NCBI GenBank assembly: GCA_027451585.1
Contig: DAIDIZ010000053.1
Location: 1 to 46,491 of the forward strand
Direction of reading: 5' to 3'
Length of the DNA stretch: 46,491 nt
Origin: Chlamydiota bacterium
Lineage (GTDB): Bacteria > Chlamydiota > Chlamydiia > Chlamydiales > SM23-39
A model generated the notes under the pieces. That model was not told the origin of the DNA. It searched no databases and saw nothing but the letters and a program-made list of their open reading frames with translations. The position numbers were made by a program, and so were the translations under genes. Numbering within the stretch: the stretch's first letter is position 1; the number at the start of each line of letters is the position of its first letter. Of this stretch, positions 34,950 to 43,269 are shown piece after piece.

Positions 34950-35619
34950 CGAGGGAATCCTCCTCATCGATAAAGAGGCCTCCTCCACCTCATTTCATCT
35001 CGTCTCAATTTTGAGGAGATTCACCCAAATTCAAAAAATTGGCCACGCAGGCACCCTTGATCCCTTTGCGACAGGCGTCATGGTGATGCTCGTCGGACCT
35101 ACCTACACAAAGCTCTCAGAGACCTTTCTCAACCACGACAAACAATACAAGGCCACCATACACCTCGGAATCACAACCGATACATACGACATCGATGGAC
35201 AAGTGACACAAAAGAGTCCCCACATCCCTGCACAAAGGGACATTGAAGCTATCCTCCCCGCCTTCCAAGGAGAAATTCTCCAAACCCCTCCGATGTTTTC
35301 TGCAAAGAAGGTGCAAGGGAAGAAACTTTACGAACTAGCGCGCCAAGGAATCACAATCGAAAGAAAACCATCTCCCGTGAAGATCTCGATCCAGCTCCTT
35401 TCCTACGAGTACCCCTTTCTTAAGCTTCTCATCGACTGCTCAAAAGGGACCTACATCCGCTCGCTTGCCTTTGATCTAGGAGAAAACTTAGGGACCGGAG
35501 CCCATTTAGCAGCCCTTACACGAACCCGAAGCGGCCCCTTCCTGCTCGACAAGTGCGTCCCCCAAACAGAACTTACCCCCACTCTCATCGAACAATCTCT
35601 TTTCCAATATGAGGCTTAA
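34936..35619 (+). CDS. truB: tRNA pseudouridine(55) synthase
   Basis: A 227-residue protein from ATG 34936 ([20 protein letters not shown]). The longer upstream frame lies inside rbfA and is not needed. KIGHAGTLDPFATGVMVMLVG holds the catalytic aspartate in GTLDP. YKATIHLGITTDTYDIDGQV, PPMFSAKKVQGKKLYELARQ and CSKGTYIRSLAFDLGENLG are the other TruB motifs. It converts U55 of tRNAs to pseudouridine. Slightly short compared with E. coli TruB because the C-terminal PUA-like domain is reduced. ychF follows after only 6 bases; the ribF gene found here in C. trachomatis is absent. Confidence 0.94.
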   Translation: MKKNNEGILLIDKEASSTSFHLVSILRRFTQIQKIGHAGTLDPFATGVMVMLVGPTYTKLSETFLNHDKQYKATIHLGITTDTYDIDGQVTQKSPHIPAQRDIEAILPAFQGEILQTPPMFSAKKVQGKKLYELARQGITIERKPSPVKISIQLLSYEYPFLKLLIDCSKGTYIRSLAFDLGENLGTGAHLAALTRTRSGPFLLDKCVPQTELTPTLIEQSLFQYEA

Positions 35620-35625
35620 GACTCT

Positions 35626-36720
35626 ATGACTAATTTATCTTGCGCGATCGTCGGACTACCAAATGTCGGGAAATCTTCCCTCTTCAATGCCCTTACCCGA
35701 AAACAGATTCCATCTGAGAACTACCCCTTTTGCACCATCGAACCCAACGTCGGAATCGTTCCCGTCCTCGATCCCCGATTAAAAATCCTCTCTGACCAAA
35801 CGAAAAGCCAAAAGATCATCTACGCCACCGTCTCGTTTGTCGACGTAGCAGGACTTGTGAAAGGGGCCTCCCAAGGAGAAGGACTCGGCAATCAATTCCT
35901 ATCCCACATCCGGGAAACCGATGCGATTGTCCAAGTTGTCCGATGCTTTGAAGACGCAGACGTGATCCATGTCGCCGGGAAAATCGACCCCCTCCAAGAT
36001 ATCGAAGTCATCGGCCTTGAACTCATCTTAGCCGACCTCCAAATGGTCGAAAACAGCCTCTCCCGAGTCGAAAAACAGGCCAAAGGGAAAAAGGAACTCG
36101 AGCCCACCATCCTATTCCTCAAGAAGGCGATCCACCATCTCAATGAAAACCTTCCGATGCGGCAACTCTCTCTCACCCCCGCTGAAGAAGGGATTGCCAA
36201 GCTCTATCCCTTTCTTACCCGCAAAAAGCTCCTTTACATCTGCAACGTGGGAGAAAACGATATCCCCTCCCTCGATAACCCCCACGTCCAAAAGGTCCGC
36301 GAGTATGCGGCTAAAGAAGGAAGCCGCGTTGTTGCCATCTGCGCCAAAATGGAAGAAGAGATCTCACGGCTTGATGAAAAAGATGGAGGCGAGTTTTTAA
36401 AGAGCCTAGGATTGGAAGAATCGGGACTCAACCGTCTCATTCGAGAAGCCTTTTCTCTTCTCGATCTCATCACCTTTCTCACCACAGGAGAAATCGAGAC
36501 AAGAGCCTGGACCATCAAAAAGGGGACAACAGCCGCAGAAGCGGCTGGCAAAATCCATAGTGATATTGAAAAAGGGTTTATCCGAGCAGAAGTGGTCTCC
36601 TTTGAGGACATGGTTCGGTACAAAGGGAGAGTGGGCGCAAGGGAAGCTGGCAAAGCCCGCTCAGAGGGTCGCGACTACATCATGAAAGATGGGGATGTAG
36701 TCCTCTTTTTCCACAATTAA
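35626..36720 (+). CDS. ychF: YchF/OLA1-type ATPase/GTPase
   Basis: A 364-residue protein of the Obg-related YchF group. G1 P-loop IVGLPNVGKSSLFNAL, TIEPNVGIVPVLDPRL (switch I), FVDVAGLVKGASQGEGLGNQ (G3 and the Obg glycine-rich loop), and YICNVGENDIP, in which the usual NKxD becomes NxxE, the reason YchF proteins prefer ATP. A coiled coil (~125-190) and a C-terminal TGS-like domain (RAWTIKKGTTAAEAAGKIHS, then RAEVVSFEDM and GKARSEGRDYIMKDGDVV) complete it. It binds ribosomes and is linked to stress responses. Last gene of the rpsA cluster. Confidence 0.96.
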   Translation: MTNLSCAIVGLPNVGKSSLFNALTRKQIPSENYPFCTIEPNVGIVPVLDPRLKILSDQTKSQKIIYATVSFVDVAGLVKGASQGEGLGNQFLSHIRETDAIVQVVRCFEDADVIHVAGKIDPLQDIEVIGLELILADLQMVENSLSRVEKQAKGKKELEPTILFLKKAIHHLNENLPMRQLSLTPAEEGIAKLYPFLTRKKLLYICNVGENDIPSLDNPHVQKVREYAAKEGSRVVAICAKMEEEISRLDEKDGGEFLKSLGLEESGLNRLIREAFSLLDLITFLTTGEIETRAWTIKKGTTAAEAAGKIHSDIEKGFIRAEVVSFEDMVRYKGRVGAREAGKARSEGRDYIMKDGDVVLFFHN

Positions 36721-36731
36721 TACCCACTCGT

Positions 36732-36751
36732 CATAGGGGAGAGCTCCTATG
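36732..36751. terminator. Possible hairpin terminator between convergent genes
   Basis: CATAGGGG-AGAG-CTCCTATG forms an 8-bp stem including one G-T pair, 12 bases past the ychF stop, and covers the stop codon of the convergent gene. No T-run follows, so it may only stabilise 3' ends. Confidence 0.35.
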
Positions 36752-37565
36752 TATGCATCTGAACTGGGAAAACTGTGATTGCGTAGATAAGACCACAACA
36801 TAATCCATCAAATCCAAGAGGCTTAGGCAATAAAGCTGAAAGAGAACTCTCTGGCGCGTTCCGCACCTCGGATATTTGGTCTAGATGAATACAGCAATGA
36901 TAAAGTTCTCTCTTCTTTCCTGCCCAGCATAAGGAGACGCGACAGTTTTTTTCAATCGACAGTCCTGAACAGTGGATATTCACTACGAGAGCTCTATGAT
37001 TTGGCTTGCGGTCTGTTGCTTCAGTTGTGTAATCCTTCACCCACGAAAACTTTCTCTCGAACACAGATAACCATTGGATTTGATGAGCCAAAATAGCACA
37101 CAAAAGTGCTTGTCGATTCAAATGAGCATACGAGGAAATAAGTCTTTCGCCCCCCTGATCTTGAAAAGATCTTGCAAATTCGCCGTCCGTTCGATTGAGA
37201 GAGTGCCATCTTTGCACTCGTGGAGCGAATTGATAGGGAATGCCGTCAGTATCGGTTAATCGGGGAAGTACGTCCAAACAAACCCCAGAAACTCGCTGAC
37301 TCGGCGGCGACTCTTGAGGTCCAGCGGGTAATTCTACACCAACTGGCGCAGGACCGATTCTTGGATCACGAAAGATGTGCCGGGCAACCGAGTCTGCTGT
37401 CGCCTCTGAGGAAGGCGTTAAATCCCCACTTTCAGAGGTACAACTCGACGTTTCGCTTGGAGAGGCCGCACGCTCCGAAACAGGCTCCTTTTGAAGCATC
37501 TCTTGGTAAACAGCGTAACTTTTCTCCCAAGGCCACGGCCAAGGTGGATTAGGTTTAGCCGCCAT
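36747..37565 (-). CDS. Unrecognised lineage-specific protein
   Basis: A 272-residue protein of unknown family. An AAAGGGGG ribosome binding site precedes ATG 37565. The N-terminal ~85 residues are disordered (Pro/Ser/Glu-rich, including SETSSCTSESGDLTPSSEAT). Residues ~95-272 look folded (SYAHLNRQALLCAILAHQIQ, VVNIHCSGLSIEKNCRVSLC and ELYHCCIHLDQISEV) and are cysteine-rich for a cytoplasmic protein. The last 25 residues (LGFDGLCCGLIYAITVFPVQ) are hydrophobic and could bind a membrane. It lies between ychF and sctU, which are adjacent in Chlamydia, so it belongs to an inserted island. A TATAAT motif stands 137 bases upstream. Confidence 0.65.
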   Translation of the reverse strand: MAAKPNPPWPWPWEKSYAVYQEMLQKEPVSERAASPSETSSCTSESGDLTPSSEATADSVARHIFRDPRIGPAPVGVELPAGPQESPPSQRVSGVCLDVLPRLTDTDGIPYQFAPRVQRWHSLNRTDGEFARSFQDQGGERLISSYAHLNRQALLCAILAHQIQWLSVFERKFSWVKDYTTEATDRKPNHRALVVNIHCSGLSIEKNCRVSLCWAGKKRELYHCCIHLDQISEVRNAPESSLSALLPKPLGFDGLCCGLIYAITVFPVQMHT

Positions 37566-37775
37566 CTCTATTCCCCCTTTGTTTACCGCTAAAACAACTT
37601 AAAGAAAAATTTCGTAAGACCCACAAACGATCTATACCCTGAAGAAAAGGGGCCAACACTGTATACCGGAAATGATTCAAAACACAAAACGTCATACAAT
37701 AATTATAACAAATAATTATTAAAATAAAAAGAAAATTTATATCGAAACAACCTGAAGACTCGGATGTTTAAGCGC

Positions 37776-38016
37776 ACCAAAACACCGAATTTTAGCGATC
37801 ACGACTATCTTTTTAGTTATTAATAATAAAGGAATTGCGATCGAGGAAAACGAGACCTCTTTCGCGCGGCTTAAAAACCGATTTTTGAATCATTTTATCA
37901 CAAGTCATTGACAATAAATTGAATAGAGAATTGACGTTAAAACATCAAATTTTTATTGGAAATTTGGTAGCTTTAAAGTCGGTTTTCTTGGGCCATTTTG
38001 GAGGGGAACGAGTATA
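37776..38016. mobile_element. Degenerate copy/copies of the palindromic MITE-like element (copy D)
   Basis: 37948-38016 contains the right arm: TTTTATTGGAAATTTGG, AGCTTTAAAG, CGGTTTTCTTGGGCCATTTT and the end GGAGGGGAACGAGTATA, with one mismatch in the terminal repeat. At 37776-37800, CACCAAAACACCGAATTTTA plus GCGATC resembles the left inner arm (AAACCGAATTTTAAGCATC). The ~145 bases between are not alignable, so this is either one old, interrupted copy or two fragments. The remaining gap 37566-37775 is AT-rich and holds nothing else I can name. Confidence 0.6.
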
Positions 38017-38051
38017 CACGTCTAGTAGGGATCTCACACAGCGCAAAATAT

Positions 38052-38615
38052 TTAATCCTCAGACTGGAGAGGGCTTGGGCAAACTTTCTCGATGCTCTCA
38101 TCCTTAGGCGAAAGAGCGATGTGCCTGGGCCATCGATCCTTTATTACCAATGCAATTTCTCTTCGCTGTGCCTCAGACTTTTCCCTCCATTCAGGATCTT
38201 GTTCAGCTAAACTCCACCCTTGCAGCAGCTGTGAGGAGCTCTTCTTAAACGTCGGCACCCGAGGGGCTGGGCACCTACCCCCCTGTTGGGAAGAAACCAG
38301 CCTTGTGTCTTGAAAATTAAATCTTGACCCTTCTTGAGATCTACTCGGAGGAATAGCGGAAGAAGAGAGACCTAACTCGTCCGTTGAAGGACGCTGCTGT
38401 AAAACTTGCTGAACTTCATTCGAATCCCTCTGAGCCCACTCTGGGTAAGCTGACGAACCTTCAGACAGCGGGGTTGAATTACTGGCAAAGACCGGCTCCC
38501 GAGCTTCTTCCACAGCAGCACGCAATCGCTGAACTCGATTCCCCGCTGTTTCAGGAAATGCGGAAGGCACGCTGTTCACGGATAATAGAGAGCCTATCGA
38601 TAGAGATGTCGTCAT
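38052..38615 (-). CDS. Unrecognised, mostly disordered protein
   Basis: A 187-residue protein rich in Ser, Gln, Glu, Pro and Arg, with no recognised domain. Residues 1-125 appear disordered. A short C-terminal region (QLLQGWSLAEQDPEWREKSE, then AQRREIALVIKDRWPRHIAL) may fold as helices. Its ATG overlaps the stop of the upstream gene (ATGA), so the two are coupled and probably act in the same process. The low-complexity N-terminus, the island location beside the T3SS genes and the absence of a Sec signal are compatible with a type III substrate; this is inference. A MITE fragment ends 36 bases beyond its stop. Confidence 0.6.
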   Translation of the reverse strand: MTTSLSIGSLLSVNSVPSAFPETAGNRVQRLRAAVEEAREPVFASNSTPLSEGSSAYPEWAQRDSNEVQQVLQQRPSTDELGLSSSAIPPSRSQEGSRFNFQDTRLVSSQQGGRCPAPRVPTFKKSSSQLLQGWSLAEQDPEWREKSEAQRREIALVIKDRWPRHIALSPKDESIEKVCPSPLQSED

Positions 38616-39607
38616 ACATCACTACCGTGAATATTATTAAATAAAATTATTAAACTGACTTCAGAATTAACTTCAAAACATTTGCCACATTTCATTTTAA
38701 TTTCTTTTATAGATTCAGATGCAGTATCATCCCAATTCTCTGAAGAAGCTTTCCTACATTTATCCAAAGCCTTACGAACATCATCACAAGAGAGGCAACT
38801 TAAAGCCAGAATGATAACCGCCTCTTCTTCCGTTACCTTTTTAGTTTTAACCCAAGCCTCAATCTCAGCCAGATGGGCCGAATCAAATTCTTCTCGATTC
38901 GGGGAATCTGATTTCGGCCGCTCTAATTTTTTAAATGCCAGATCCTGAATTCTGAACATAACACCCGCCTCATCAGACTGAGAATAGAAATAATTTAGTG
39001 GACAAGGCTCTGTCCCCGGCAATAAATATCTTGCTGGATTATTGAATGGAGACTCCCCTTTTCTCGAATTGCGCGAGGTCGGACAAGCGGGAGGCTCAGC
39101 TACAGCGGGAGGCTCAGCTACAGCGGGAGGTGCAGCTACAGCGGGAGGCGCAGCTACAGCGGACACTAAAGGAGGTCTCCCTGAAGGATCGGGTGGTCTG
39201 CGATCTGATCTTTCTGATTGAGCTTCGGATTCAGCTGAGGTAGGAGGCTTGAGAAGCAAACCGATCGGATTTTGCCTTGGGTTTTCACCCTCACCCAAAG
39301 AAGAAGAAAGATGTCTGTGCGCTACAATAGATGGATCCGCTTCTAATTCAGGAACAGAGGGCAGGCTAAGATCTCTCGCCGGTTTTTGTTCTTCCGGGAC
39401 CTGCCCAGGGAGCTCCGGTTGATCCTTCTCCCGGCTCCCTTCAAGCAAGAGCCTTGAGGGGGAGTGTTGAGCTGTCACAATCGCAGCTTCTGCTACAGTA
39501 TGCACAGAATCAACACGAGATGGAGGGCGATTCCCTTCTTCATCTTCTGGAGTCGTAGCGGGAGTGTCAGAACGAAAGCAACAACAAAGAGACCTTAAAA
39601 AAGACAT
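38612..39607 (-). CDS. Unrecognised proline-rich protein with N-terminal cysteine cluster
   Basis: A 331-residue protein. MSFLRSLCCCFRSD at the N-terminus places three adjacent cysteines after a short amphipathic stretch, resembling S-palmitoylation sites of host-targeted effectors. Residues ~15-190 are disordered and Pro/Ser/Glu-rich. Four tandem PPAV/PPAC units (AAPPAVAAPPAV then AEPPAVAEPPAC) at ~151-174 are encoded by an 18-bp minisatellite. The C-terminal ~120 residues (EAGVMFRIQDLAFKKLERPK, FDSAHLAEIEAWVKTKKVTE and AVIILALSCLSCDDVRKALD) look like a compact helical domain. A TATAAT box lies 34 bases upstream of the ATG. First gene of a two-gene unit next to sctU. Confidence 0.68.
   Translation of the reverse strand: MSFLRSLCCCFRSDTPATTPEDEEGNRPPSRVDSVHTVAEAAIVTAQHSPSRLLLEGSREKDQPELPGQVPEEQKPARDLSLPSVPELEADPSIVAHRHLSSSLGEGENPRQNPIGLLLKPPTSAESEAQSERSDRRPPDPSGRPPLVSAVAAPPAVAAPPAVAEPPAVAEPPACPTSRNSRKGESPFNNPARYLLPGTEPCPLNYFYSQSDEAGVMFRIQDLAFKKLERPKSDSPNREEFDSAHLAEIEAWVKTKKVTEEEAVIILALSCLSCDDVRKALDKCRKASSENWDDTASESIKEIKMKCGKCFEVNSEVSLIILFNNIHGSDV
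39087..39158. repeat. 18-bp tandem repeat, four units
   Basis: Four consecutive copies of GCGGGAGGCTCAGCTACA, the third and fourth with one or two substitutions, followed by a partial fifth. On the minus strand it encodes the A-[AE]-P-P-A-[VC] repeats of the proline-rich protein. 18 is a multiple of three, so unit gain or loss keeps the frame. Confidence 0.9.
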
Positions 39608-39637
39608 CTAAACCTGTGTATTAAATTTTTCAAAACC

Positions 39638-39657
39638 ACAATTATAGCACAAAATCA
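39638..39657 (-). promoter_or_regulatory. Extended -10 promoter (TTTTGTGCTATAATTGT)
   Basis: The minus strand reads TTTTGTGCTATAATTGT with TATAAT at 39641-39646, 34 bases before ATG 39607. It differs by one base from the element in front of the 87-residue gene at 14088. Confidence 0.55.
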
Positions 39658-40057
39658 ATAAAAAAACAGAAACTATTTCTTTCAATAAATATTTATCACA
39701 CCAGAAATAGCTCTGATAGAGTAGAGGAGTAGGCAGTTCTCACGATATCAGATTTCACCACCATTAGCGGGCTGATCTCTTGCGTTTAATTTTGTATCGG
39801 GGCCAATAGATTCGCCTGCGCTGCGGCTCGCGTGTTTGATCGGCGAGGCTTCAGCACGCCGATTACTCAACGCTCTGCTCGCTTCTCTACTTTTGTAATG
39901 TTGAATAGGCTATTTACATGGCAGACTCCTTACATTCTGCTGGATTTACGAGACTTCTTGACGCACTACTGGACAAAAAATAATTTCACAGCATGCAACA
40001 CCTTGTTGCTGAAGACTATTCCTTTTTTAAGCTCCACATGATATAGCTTCTGGGAGC
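39658..40057. other. Non-coding spacer between the hypothetical island and sctU
   Basis: About 400 bases without a convincing gene; a 69-codon frame at 39832-40041 has no family resemblance and no ribosome binding site. It starts AT-rich, then turns GC-richer around 39760-39890, where ATCGGCG (39839-39845) and CGCCGAT (39857-39863) form a 7-bp hairpin with an 11-base loop. A probable sctU promoter lies near its end. Confidence 0.5.
39958..39986 (+). promoter_or_regulatory. Possible promoter of the sctU-sctV-sctW operon
   Basis: TTGACG (39958-39963) and TAATTT (39981-39986) are separated by exactly 17 bases, 71 bases before the sctU ATG. This fits a housekeeping sigma factor promoter; no other candidate in the spacer is as good. 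Confidence 0.42.
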
Positions 40058-41134
40058 ATGGCCGAAAAAACCGAAAAAGCAACACCAAAAAAGCTCAAAG
40101 ACGCGCGAAAAAAAGGACAGGTCGCTAAAATCCAAGATCTTCCTTCCGCGTTTACGTTCATTGTCTCAATTAGTTCTGCTTTGATCTTAACAGGCTACCT
40201 ATTTAACCAGATCGGAGCATTTAGTATCTCTGTTTTTCGAGAAGCTGCTCACACAGGAGACGATTTCGAAGGAAAAATCGGAGGCTTTTTTGCATCAGCT
40301 CTTCAAGTCATCCTCAACTGCAGCTTTCCCATCATGGTCATCGTCTGCCTGGTTGGTATCATCGTGAGCTTTCTCGTAATTGGCCCCGTCTTTTCTTTCC
40401 AAGCGATGAAGTTCGACTTAAAAAAGCTCAATCCGATTGAGGGGATCAAACAAAAATTCAAGATGAGGGTCTTAGTCGACCTTCTCAAATCAATCTTCAA
40501 AATCACCGGAGCTGCCCTCATCATCTATTTTCTCATCCAATCGATGCTCCCACAGATCATCGCTTCTGCCACAATGCCTATTTTAGCAAGTGCCCAAATC
40601 GTACACGACTTCCTTGTCTCTGCGGTCATCCGGGTAGGACTTTTTTTCCTCTTAATCGCTCTTTTTGACATGGCTTTCCAAAAGAAGAATTTCGCTAAAG
40701 AAATGATGATGGAAAAATTTGAGATCAAACAAGAATACAAGGAGTCCGAAGGAGATCCGATGATTAAAGGCAGGAGAAGAGAACTCCAAAGAGAAATTGC
40801 CTACCAAGAGGGTCCCAGAGCTGCGAGAAGAGCACGAGCTATCATCACCAACCCAACTCACATCGCAGTAGCCATAAAATACAACCCAGAAGAAGAACCG
40901 GCGCCCACAATTTTGACCATGGGGACAGGTGGGCTTGCCGAACAGATCATTAAAATAGGTGTCGAAAACAAAATCCCAATCATGCGAAATGTAGATTTAG
41001 CAAGAGCTCTGTACACGAAAGGGAAAATTGCTGATTATATTCCTGAAGATACCTACGAAGCAGTTGCCGAAATCTTGAAATGGATTGACTCATTAGAGAC
41101 CAATCCCGAGATCAATAAGGATCTCTTTAAATAG
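40058..41134 (+). CDS. sctU: Type III secretion export-gate switch protein SctU (CdsU/YscU)
   Basis: A 358-residue inner-membrane protein of the FlhB/YscU family. MAEKTEKATPKKLKDARKKG is the conserved cytoplasmic start. Four transmembrane segments lie near 31-51, 82-112, 148-170 and 187-206. The cytoplasmic domain holds the autocleavage motif N265-P266-T267-H268 in IITNPTHIAVAIKY; cleavage between N and P switches substrate specificity. ATG 40058 is dictated by the N-terminal match, although GGGAG is only one base from it, an unusual spacing. Fourth-from-last gene before malQ; sctV follows after 8 bases. This order equals C. trachomatis CT091-CT087. Confidence 0.97.
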   Translation: MAEKTEKATPKKLKDARKKGQVAKIQDLPSAFTFIVSISSALILTGYLFNQIGAFSISVFREAAHTGDDFEGKIGGFFASALQVILNCSFPIMVIVCLVGIIVSFLVIGPVFSFQAMKFDLKKLNPIEGIKQKFKMRVLVDLLKSIFKITGAALIIYFLIQSMLPQIIASATMPILASAQIVHDFLVSAVIRVGLFFLLIALFDMAFQKKNFAKEMMMEKFEIKQEYKESEGDPMIKGRRRELQREIAYQEGPRAARRARAIITNPTHIAVAIKYNPEEEPAPTILTMGTGGLAEQIIKIGVENKIPIMRNVDLARALYTKGKIADYIPEDTYEAVAEILKWIDSLETNPEINKDLFK

Positions 41135-41142
41135 GAAAGGTT

Positions 41143-43269
41143 GTGAATAAGTTTCTCATCAATCTCTATCGGACTCTCGGGGGCGATAAGGCGCTCGCAT
41201 TCGTCGCCCGTTCTAGCGATTTGATGCTAGCTGCCATTGTCATCGCCATCATCTTGATGTTGATTTTCCCGGTGCCCCCTCACGTGATCGACATTCTCAT
41301 TTCGATCAACTTGGCCGTCTCCATCTCGCTTCTGTTCGTTGCTCTCTACATTCAAAAAGCAGTTCAACTATCGATTTTCCCGTCACTTCTCTTGATCACG
41401 ACGCTCTACCGTTTGGGAGTCAATATCTCGTCCACAAGGCAGATTTTGCTTCACCACAACGCGGGAAGGATTATCCACGCATTCGGAACATTTGTCGTCG
41501 GAGGCAATTACGTGGTAGGGGGGGTCGTCTTCCTCATCATCACCATTGTCCAGTTCATCGTGGTCACAAAGGGTGCTGAAAGGGTTGCAGAGGTGGCCGC
41601 TCGCTTTACTTTGGACGCGATGCCGGGAAAACAGATGTCGATCGACGCCGATCTCCGCTCAGGCATCATCGACCAACAAACCGCGCGCGAGCTCAGACTC
41701 GGTCTTAATAAAGAAAGCCAGCTCTACGGAGCGATGGATGGAGCGATGAAGTTCGTCAAAGGAGACGCTATCGCAGGGATCGTCATCGCCATCATCAACG
41801 TCATCGGGGGACTCATCATCGGGGTGACTCAACATCACATGACTGCCGGACAAGCGGCAAAAATCTACACCCTCCTCTCCATCGGAGATGGTCTCGTATC
41901 ACAAATTCCATCGCTTATGATCGCGATCACAGCAGGTATTGTAACCACCCGCGTTTCAAGCGATAAGCGCGATTCCAACCTCGGGAAAGAGATCTCCGAG
42001 CAGCTCCTTAAACAGCCCAAAGCGCTCGCCATTGCCGGGGCTATCCTCTTCCTCATGGCCTTCATTCCGGGATTTCCCGCGTGGCCGTTCCTTTCGCTTG
42101 CAGTCTTGATCGGAGCTACAGGCTATGTCTTCTTAAGAAATGCGCAGCGTGTTGCAGCAAAAGCAGCAGCAGGCATTTCCACTACCTCAACAGAAGTCCC
42201 AGGTCACGGTATGACAGCAGGTGGACCTGAAGAGTTTGCTCTGACCTTGCCGGTTGTCCTCGAAATGGGTTCTGCTCTTTCTCAACTCATCAAAAAAGAC
42301 CGACAAGGGCTCACTTTCATCGACCAAATGATCCCCAAAATGCGCCACGCCCTCTACCAAGATTTGGGAGTTCGCTTTCCCGGCGTTCACGTGCGAACCG
42401 AAGCCCCCACCCTCGAAGCCTCTGAATATGCAATTCACTTGAACGAAGTGCCTCTTGTGAGAGGAAAAATCTTACCGCGCCACATCCTCACAAATGAACG
42501 CCCAGAAACTCTCAATCGATACAACATCCCTTTTGCTTCTTCCACTGGAACACTTGGCATCCCCACTGTTTGGGTTGAAGAAAAATACCAAAGCCTACTT
42601 CAAAAAGCGGGAATTCGGTTTTGGACAGCTCTCGAAGTGGTCATTCTCCACCTCTCTAAATTCTATCGTCAGTACGCGGGAGAATTCATCGGGATTCAGG
42701 AAGTAAGAGCCATTCTTGAATTCATTGAAAAGTCATTTCCCGATCTCTCTAAGGAAGTCTCTCGACTCGTGCCTCTCCAAAAAATGACCGATATTTTCAA
42801 AAGACTTGTCCAAGAACAAATCTCAATCAAAGACAGTCGCACTATCTTGGAAGCACTCTCCGAATGGGCCCAGACAGAGAAAGACACTATCCTCCTCACA
42901 GAATACGTCCGATCCTCACTCAAACGGTACATCAGCTATAAATACTCACTGGGACAGTCGATCCTCTCTGTCTACCTTCTCGATCCCGATATTGAAGATA
43001 TGATCAGGGGAGCGATCAAGCAAACTTCGGCAGGATCCTACCTCGCACTCGATCCCGATTCGGTCCAACTCATTCTCTATTCGCTGAGAACCACCATTCA
43101 ACCGACCCCACCTGGAGGGCAGCCTCCCGTATTGCTCACAACGATGGACGTCCGCCGATTTGCCCGCAAATTGATTGAGGGAGAGTTCTCCGACCTGCCC
43201 GTTGTCTCCTATCAAGAGATCGTCCCCGAAATCAAAATCCAACCCTTAGGAAGAATTCAGTTAAAATAA
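41143..43269 (+). CDS. sctV: Type III secretion export-gate protein SctV (CdsV/LcrD/FlhA family)
   Basis: A 708-residue protein starting at GTG 41143 with AGGA 6 bases upstream. The N-terminal half has about eight membrane helices and the FHIPEP-family loop with VVVTKGAERVAEVAARFTLD, AMPGKQMSIDADLRSGIIDQ and NKESQLYGAMDGAMKFVKGD, conserved in all FlhA/SctV proteins. The cytoplasmic half (~360-708) contains the four subdomains forming the nonameric ring that docks chaperone-substrate complexes, with PLVRGKILPRHILTNERPET and PTVWVEEKYQSLLQKAG. Its stop codon overlaps the sctW ATG by one base (TAATG). Confidence 0.97.
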   Translation: MNKFLINLYRTLGGDKALAFVARSSDLMLAAIVIAIILMLIFPVPPHVIDILISINLAVSISLLFVALYIQKAVQLSIFPSLLLITTLYRLGVNISSTRQILLHHNAGRIIHAFGTFVVGGNYVVGGVVFLIITIVQFIVVTKGAERVAEVAARFTLDAMPGKQMSIDADLRSGIIDQQTARELRLGLNKESQLYGAMDGAMKFVKGDAIAGIVIAIINVIGGLIIGVTQHHMTAGQAAKIYTLLSIGDGLVSQIPSLMIAITAGIVTTRVSSDKRDSNLGKEISEQLLKQPKALAIAGAILFLMAFIPGFPAWPFLSLAVLIGATGYVFLRNAQRVAAKAAAGISTTSTEVPGHGMTAGGPEEFALTLPVVLEMGSALSQLIKKDRQGLTFIDQMIPKMRHALYQDLGVRFPGVHVRTEAPTLEASEYAIHLNEVPLVRGKILPRHILTNERPETLNRYNIPFASSTGTLGIPTVWVEEKYQSLLQKAGIRFWTALEVVILHLSKFYRQYAGEFIGIQEVRAILEFIEKSFPDLSKEVSRLVPLQKMTDIFKRLVQEQISIKDSRTILEALSEWAQTEKDTILLTEYVRSSLKRYISYKYSLGQSILSVYLLDPDIEDMIRGAIKQTSAGSYLALDPDSVQLILYSLRTTIQPTPPGGQPPVLLTTMDVRRFARKLIEGEFSDLPVVSYQEIVPEIKIQPLGRIQLK

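Noticed and set aside
39087..39158. Tandem 18-bp units as a CRISPR array
   Set aside because: Units are contiguous without spacers and in frame within a coding gene; this is a protein-coding minisatellite.
39832..40041. 69-codon open frame upstream of sctU
   Set aside because: No ribosome binding site, no family resemblance, and it overlaps the best sctU promoter candidate and the hairpin region.
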